A DNA stretch of 64,000 nucleotides from Candidatus Nanosynbacter featherlites (GTDB lineage Bacteria > Patescibacteriota > Saccharimonadia > Saccharimonadales > Saccharimonadaceae), in assembly GCF_005697565.1 (NCBI RefSeq), contig NZ_CP040004.1:1-64000 (forward strand). Direction: 5' to 3'. A program made the translations under genes and the position numbers. Every line of letters begins with the position of its first letter. Position 1 is the first letter of the stretch. Under the pieces are notes generated by a model. It saw nothing but the letters and a program-made list of their open reading frames with translations, did not search any database and was not told where the DNA came from. Positions 60,578-64,000 of this stretch are shown here, piece after piece.

Positions 60578-61470
60578 TTCATCTTCTCCACGGTGACAAT
60601 GAGTTTGAGAAACAGGCGGCGTTGGTAGCGCTGGTTGGTGATGCGGACGTCGTGCGGTATGATGGCGAGGAATTAACGCTGGCTGATATGCAGGAAATAG
60701 CAATTGGACAAACCCTATTTAGTCAGTCTGCAGTGTATGTCATCTCGAAGTTGAGCGAAAATTTTGACATCTGGTCGCGATTGTCAGAGTTGCCGTTTGA
60801 TGATGATAAAACCATTATCCTAGTAGAAAGCAAACTTGATAAACGAACAAAAACCTATAAATGGTTGCAAAAAACTGCCAAAACTCAAGAATTTTTGCCG
60901 CTCAGTGACCGCCAAAAACCGCAGCTTATATCTTGGTGTGAAGTGCAGGCTCGTGAGCGCAGTTATAAGCTGACGCGCACACAAATAGGAACGTTGATTG
61001 ACCGTTTGGGGTTTGACCAGTTGCGACTCAGTAATTTTTTGGATCAATTGTCGCTCGTGGAGGAGATTACTGATGAGTTGATTGATCAGTTAGTGCCACT
61101 GGCAAGATCAGAAAACGTGTTTGATTTGTTTGTTGCTGCTTTGTCGAAGGATTATGAAACGGTGCACAATATCATCAGTTACCTGGAGTCAGAAAGTGGC
61201 GTAGACGGCGCCTACCAGACGATGGGACTATTGGCCTCGCAAGCAACTAACATGGCGGCATTGGTGCTGGCAGGCGGTGATAATAAAACGGTGGCAGCCG
61301 ATTTATCGGTCAATCCATATGTATTGCAGCGCTTGTCCTCGTCAGCTCGGACCGTTGACATTGAACATCTCAGGCGGATTAACGATGCGTTGTTTCAGGC
61401 AGACCTTCAGATGAAAACGACCGGGGTTAATCCGTGGTTACTGATAGAAACGGCTTTAGTAAGTTTGTAG
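60574..61470 (+). CDS. holA: DNA polymerase III delta subunit
   Basis: The delta subunit opens the sliding clamp during loading. The 298-residue protein begins IHLLHGDNEFEKQAAL, the usual HolA entry, with VYVISKLSEN and the WLQKTAK stretch of domain I and a helical C-terminal collar domain (ENVFDLFVAALSKDYE, MGLLASQATNMAALVLA, NPYVLQRLSSSAR). It is translationally coupled to mutM and followed by a bidirectional terminator. The next gene is rpsT on the other strand, the same neighbour as in many bacteria. Confidence 0.9.
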   Translation: MIHLLHGDNEFEKQAALVALVGDADVVRYDGEELTLADMQEIAIGQTLFSQSAVYVISKLSENFDIWSRLSELPFDDDKTIILVESKLDKRTKTYKWLQKTAKTQEFLPLSDRQKPQLISWCEVQARERSYKLTRTQIGTLIDRLGFDQLRLSNFLDQLSLVEEITDELIDQLVPLARSENVFDLFVAALSKDYETVHNIISYLESESGVDGAYQTMGLLASQATNMAALVLAGGDNKTVAADLSVNPYVLQRLSSSARTVDIEHLRRINDALFQADLQMKTTGVNPWLLIETALVSL

Positions 61471-61480
61471 TTATATGAAA

Positions 61481-61510
61481 ACACCTCAGCGTTATTGCTG
61501 AGGTGTTGTT
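61481..61510. terminator. Bidirectional terminator between holA and rpsT
   Basis: ACACCTCAGC, loop GTTATT, GCTGAGGTGT, with T-rich flanks on both strands. Confidence 0.85.
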
Positions 61511-61525
61511 TGAAGTCGACGAGTT

Positions 61526-61906
61526 TTATTTGTCAGCTTTTTTAGCAGCAGGTTTTTTAGCTGCCGGCTTCTTGGCAGGTGACTTTTTTGCAGCTGGCTT
61601 GGTAGCTGGCGTTTTCTTTGCGGCAGGTGCTTTCGCTGCTGGTTTTTTGGCAGCTTCTAACTTGACACCAGCCTCTTTGGCTGCTTTGCTCAGAGCGCTT
61701 TTGCGACGAGCAACGGTATTCTTCTTCAAGAGGCCTTTTTTGACCGCAGTGTCTAGCTCAGAGTGAGCAGCTGCCAGGGTGGTTGCAGTTGGATTTGCGT
61801 GGAAAGCTTTGACTGCTGACTTGATGTCTTTCTTGATGCCGATGTTCTTTTCACGGCGTTTAACTGCTTGTTTAGCGCGCTTGATGGCGGATTTGATGAT
61901 TGGCAT
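61526..61906 (-). CDS. rpsT: Ribosomal protein bS20 with long Lys/Ala/Pro tail
   Basis: S20 is a primary binding protein of the 30S subunit. Residues 1-85 match the family (MPIIKSAIKRAKQAVKRREKN, then a helical core ending RKSALSKAAKEAGVKLEA). The last 40 residues are a low-complexity tail of repeated (A/P)AKK(P/T)A units, absent in standard S20 (about 85-90 residues). The tail looks like that of bacterial histone-like proteins and may bind RNA or DNA. AAAGGAGT precedes the ATG. Confidence 0.93.
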   Translation of the reverse strand: MPIIKSAIKRAKQAVKRREKNIGIKKDIKSAVKAFHANPTATTLAAAHSELDTAVKKGLLKKNTVARRKSALSKAAKEAGVKLEAAKKPAAKAPAAKKTPATKPAAKKSPAKKPAAKKPAAKKADK

Positions 61907-62080
61907 GGTACTCCTTTACCTCTATAAGTTTTTATCGCTAATCAAAGATGCATTATACAGAAAATTGCATGAAAAGTAAAGAGGCGGGATGAAACGGGGT
62001 ATGATCTTGACTAATCGCCTATGCTTATGCTATAATTCAGCCAAAGGCTATAGCAATAAAAAGAAACAGGAAAACAAACA

Positions 62081-63892
62081 ATGAGCACCGCTTCCGCCAA
62101 GCAGCAGGTAATCCAAAAAATCAAAGAAAATACTAATATATTAGTTACGGTTAGTCGTGATCCAAGCGTTGATGAACTATCAGCAGCACTGGGGCTAACG
62201 CTATTTTTGAATGAGCTTGGAAAACATGCTACAGCGGTGTTCTCTGGTAAGATTCCACCAGCAATAAATTTTCTGGAGCCTGATAAGACATTTGAGGACA
62301 CGGCGGACAGTCTCAGAGACTTTATCATCGCACTTGATAAGGACAAGGCGGATCACTTGCGGTACAAAATCGTTGACGATGCGGTTGTGAAAATTTTTAT
62401 CACACCGTACAGAACGACAATTACTGAAGCAGACTTGGAATTCTCACAGGGTGATTACAACATTGAGCTGGTGTTGGCTTTGAACGTTGAAGATAGCAAT
62501 CATCTTGATGAAGCCTTGACGGCCCATGGTAAAATTTTGCACAGTGCTGACGTAGTGACGGTGACGGCTCGGGACATCAAGAGTAGTTTGGGTGCGATTG
62601 ATTGGCACGAGCGCAATGCTAGTGGTGTGAGCGAGATGCTTTTGGAATTGGTTGATGAGCTGAAGACGGTCAAGGCAACATTGGATGAACAGATGGCAAA
62701 TGCGTTTATGACCGGTATCGTTGCTGTAACTAATAGGTTTAGTAACAACCTGACATCACCTCGCGTCATGACAGCTGCCGCAGACTTGATGGCCGCAGGC
62801 GCCAATCAGCAATTGATTGCTGCAAAGTTAGTGGAAGCTGAGGAGTTGGAAGCTCCTGTTGATGAACCAGAAGATGCCAACACTCCAGATGAATCGCCAG
62901 ATACTGACGAGGCAGAGGTGGACAATACAAAGCTATCAATTAGCCGTTCATCCCGCAAGCAGCCACCAAAAAAATCAGACAAAGAGCTACCAAAACCAGA
63001 TGATGGCACCCTGGAGATCTCGCACCAAAAGAGGGGTGATTTAGACGAGGTTGCTCGACGAACTCAGGCTGAGGCTCAAGACGAGGCTGCACGTGCTGCA
63101 GAATCATACTTAGAGAAGCAATTAGCCAAATCTACCCCAGAAGAGACGGTAGAATCAGAAGAGCCAGCAAAGCTACCAGAACCAGAATATAGTTTACCGG
63201 CCATCAAGCCACTGGGTAGCCCGCAGTCTACGAAAGATGAGTTACCAGAGCCGTCAGTAGGTGGTACGTTTAATGCCTCAACTGAGCAGGCTGCAGAAGA
63301 CAAGAAGCGAGAAGCTGAAAGTGGTCGTAACCGCACAATTTTGAATCATGGCCAACCTGGCAGTAGTCAAGGGGGGTTTAGCGATTCGCCAATAAACGCG
63401 ACAGTTGCTCGTCATAATGATGAGCCAAAGTCGGTTGATCCGTTTGCTGAAACGAACAATAATATGCAAAGTAATAGATCAATCTCTCCTTTAGGGGAGG
63501 CCTCAACCATTGCTGGGCACAACGGTGATGTCATGGCTGCGCTCAGCGAAGATACCTCAAAGGTGTTGGGAGCTAACCAACCATTGGGTCAACCAAGCCA
63601 CGAAGCGGTTAGTGAGGCGTTAGCAGCAGTACCTAATGTCCCGGATCCGTTAGCACCGACTAGCGCTCCTGGTGCGCCAACCTTGGCAGAAATTGAATCT
63701 TCCACCAAGAATATAGCAGGGTTGCCGCCAATGCCTGACTTTAGCACTTTGCCAGAGTTACCAGCGGCCTTTCCGCCAGCTCCAGCAGCCAGTCCCGCTG
63801 TTCCATCAGTGCCAGCGGCAACGCCACCAGCCGTGAACAATACCAATTCTGAATTCAACCCAACGCAGTTCCAGATTCCAGGACAAAATTAG
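62081..63892 (+). CDS. DHH-like protein with degenerate site and long disordered tail
   Basis: The first 260 of 603 residues resemble DHH/NrnA-type phosphodiesterases: ILVTVSRDPSVDELSAALGL near 20-40 stands where NrnA proteins have a HxNPDxD-type metal site, but the His and Asp pattern is altered. Further on, GAIDWHERNASGVSEML recalls the DHH-family helix. Residues 270-603 are acidic, Pro/Ser/Ala-rich and surely disordered. An AGGAAA site precedes the ATG. It stands directly upstream of truB; an NrnA-like gene before truB is common in bacteria, which supports the relationship. Confidence 0.65.
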   Translation: MSTASAKQQVIQKIKENTNILVTVSRDPSVDELSAALGLTLFLNELGKHATAVFSGKIPPAINFLEPDKTFEDTADSLRDFIIALDKDKADHLRYKIVDDAVVKIFITPYRTTITEADLEFSQGDYNIELVLALNVEDSNHLDEALTAHGKILHSADVVTVTARDIKSSLGAIDWHERNASGVSEMLLELVDELKTVKATLDEQMANAFMTGIVAVTNRFSNNLTSPRVMTAAADLMAAGANQQLIAAKLVEAEELEAPVDEPEDANTPDESPDTDEAEVDNTKLSISRSSRKQPPKKSDKELPKPDDGTLEISHQKRGDLDEVARRTQAEAQDEAARAAESYLEKQLAKSTPEETVESEEPAKLPEPEYSLPAIKPLGSPQSTKDELPEPSVGGTFNASTEQAAEDKKREAESGRNRTILNHGQPGSSQGGFSDSPINATVARHNDEPKSVDPFAETNNNMQSNRSISPLGEASTIAGHNGDVMAALSEDTSKVLGANQPLGQPSHEAVSEALAAVPNVPDPLAPTSAPGAPTLAEIESSTKNIAGLPPMPDFSTLPELPAAFPPAPAASPAVPSVPAATPPAVNNTNSEFNPTQFQIPGQN

Positions 63893-63893
63893 C

Positions 63894-64000
63894 ATGATAC
63901 CAAATGATGATATTGTGCTCATTGATAAGCCAGCTGGTATGAGCAGTTTTGGTGTGGTCGCCAGAATCAGGAGGGTGCTCAGTCAGCAGCTGGGTAAGAA
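63894..64000 (+). CDS. truB: tRNA pseudouridine-55 synthase TruB, 5' part only
   Basis: The window ends after 35 codons. The product begins MIPNDDIVLIDKPAGMSSFG, then VVARIRRVL, which is the TruB N-terminus (LxxDKPxGxTS motif). TruB isomerises U55 in the T loop of tRNAs. The ATG lies 1 base after the stop of the DHH-like gene, so they are co-transcribed. Confidence 0.9.
   Translation, partial: MIPNDDIVLIDKPAGMSSFGVVARIRRVLSQQLGK

Noticed and set aside
1..64000. CRISPR arrays, insertion sequences or prophage
   Set aside because: No regularly spaced repeats, transposase or phage structural genes were seen; the lysozyme-like domain belongs to the secretion locus.

Overview
The window looks like the dnaA end of a chromosome from a Candidatus Saccharibacteria (TM7, Patescibacteria) epibiont. 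Support for this placement: the small, packed gene set starting dnaA-dnaN; a large type IV secretion-like locus with VirB4, PrgI, VirB6-like and VirB2-like proteins; many small membrane proteins; Mur ligases lacking their first domain; lysine/alanine-rich tails on core proteins; and use of TGA as a stop. The lineage is inferred from gene content, not from a database search.

Layout. 1-2708: dnaA, a DnaA-box-rich spacer (probable oriC) and dnaN. 2710-17236 (minus): two large VirB6-like membrane proteins, PrgI, a VirB4 split in two, a 1004-residue membrane protein ending in an M15 (VanY-like) peptidase, a lysozyme/NlpC-type cell-wall hydrolase and a PEGA-like protein. 17322-18600: a lipoprotein gene and tRNA-Asp. 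18733-20688: five VirB2-like pilin genes; a sixth paralogue lies at 23828. 20757-25090: Hsp20, ComF, RlmH, three tRNA-Ser, tRNA-Arg and small unknown genes. 25087-31543: valS, tsaD, murE and murF. 31598-33606: groES-groEL under a perfect CIRCE operator. 33666-39055: a sugar-phosphate isomerase, a MacB-like ABC pair, a fourth tRNA-Ser, a GNAT and a cytosine-deaminase-like gene. 39198-43255: a ribonucleotide reductase operon followed by a 57-codon gene. 43305-49875: pyrG, argS, mscL and a DEAH helicase. 49918-55987: an orn fragment, a nucleotidyltransferase-like gene, orn, yjbR, dnaG, rpoD and a small kinase. 56022-64000: polA, NUDIX, mutM, holA, rpsT, a DHH-like protein and the start of truB. 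No gap over 300 bases lacks a gene or RNA. I saw no insertion sequence, prophage or CRISPR array.

Most interesting points. (1) The class I reductase large subunit lacks the usual C-terminal cysteine pair, while a 57-residue protein encoded just downstream ends in Cys-x-x-Cys. It has a matching promoter, the same NrdR-like boxes and its own terminator, which suggests a detached redox tail. (2) NrdB has the residue pattern of the Mn/Fe class Ic enzymes. (3) DnaG has lost all four zinc ligands. (4) Many genes carry a -10 box 6-8 bases before the start codon and so are probably read from leaderless mRNAs. (5) The secretion locus next to the origin combines a VirB4 motor, six pilin-like proteins and two cell-wall hydrolases, which would suit contact with a host bacterium.
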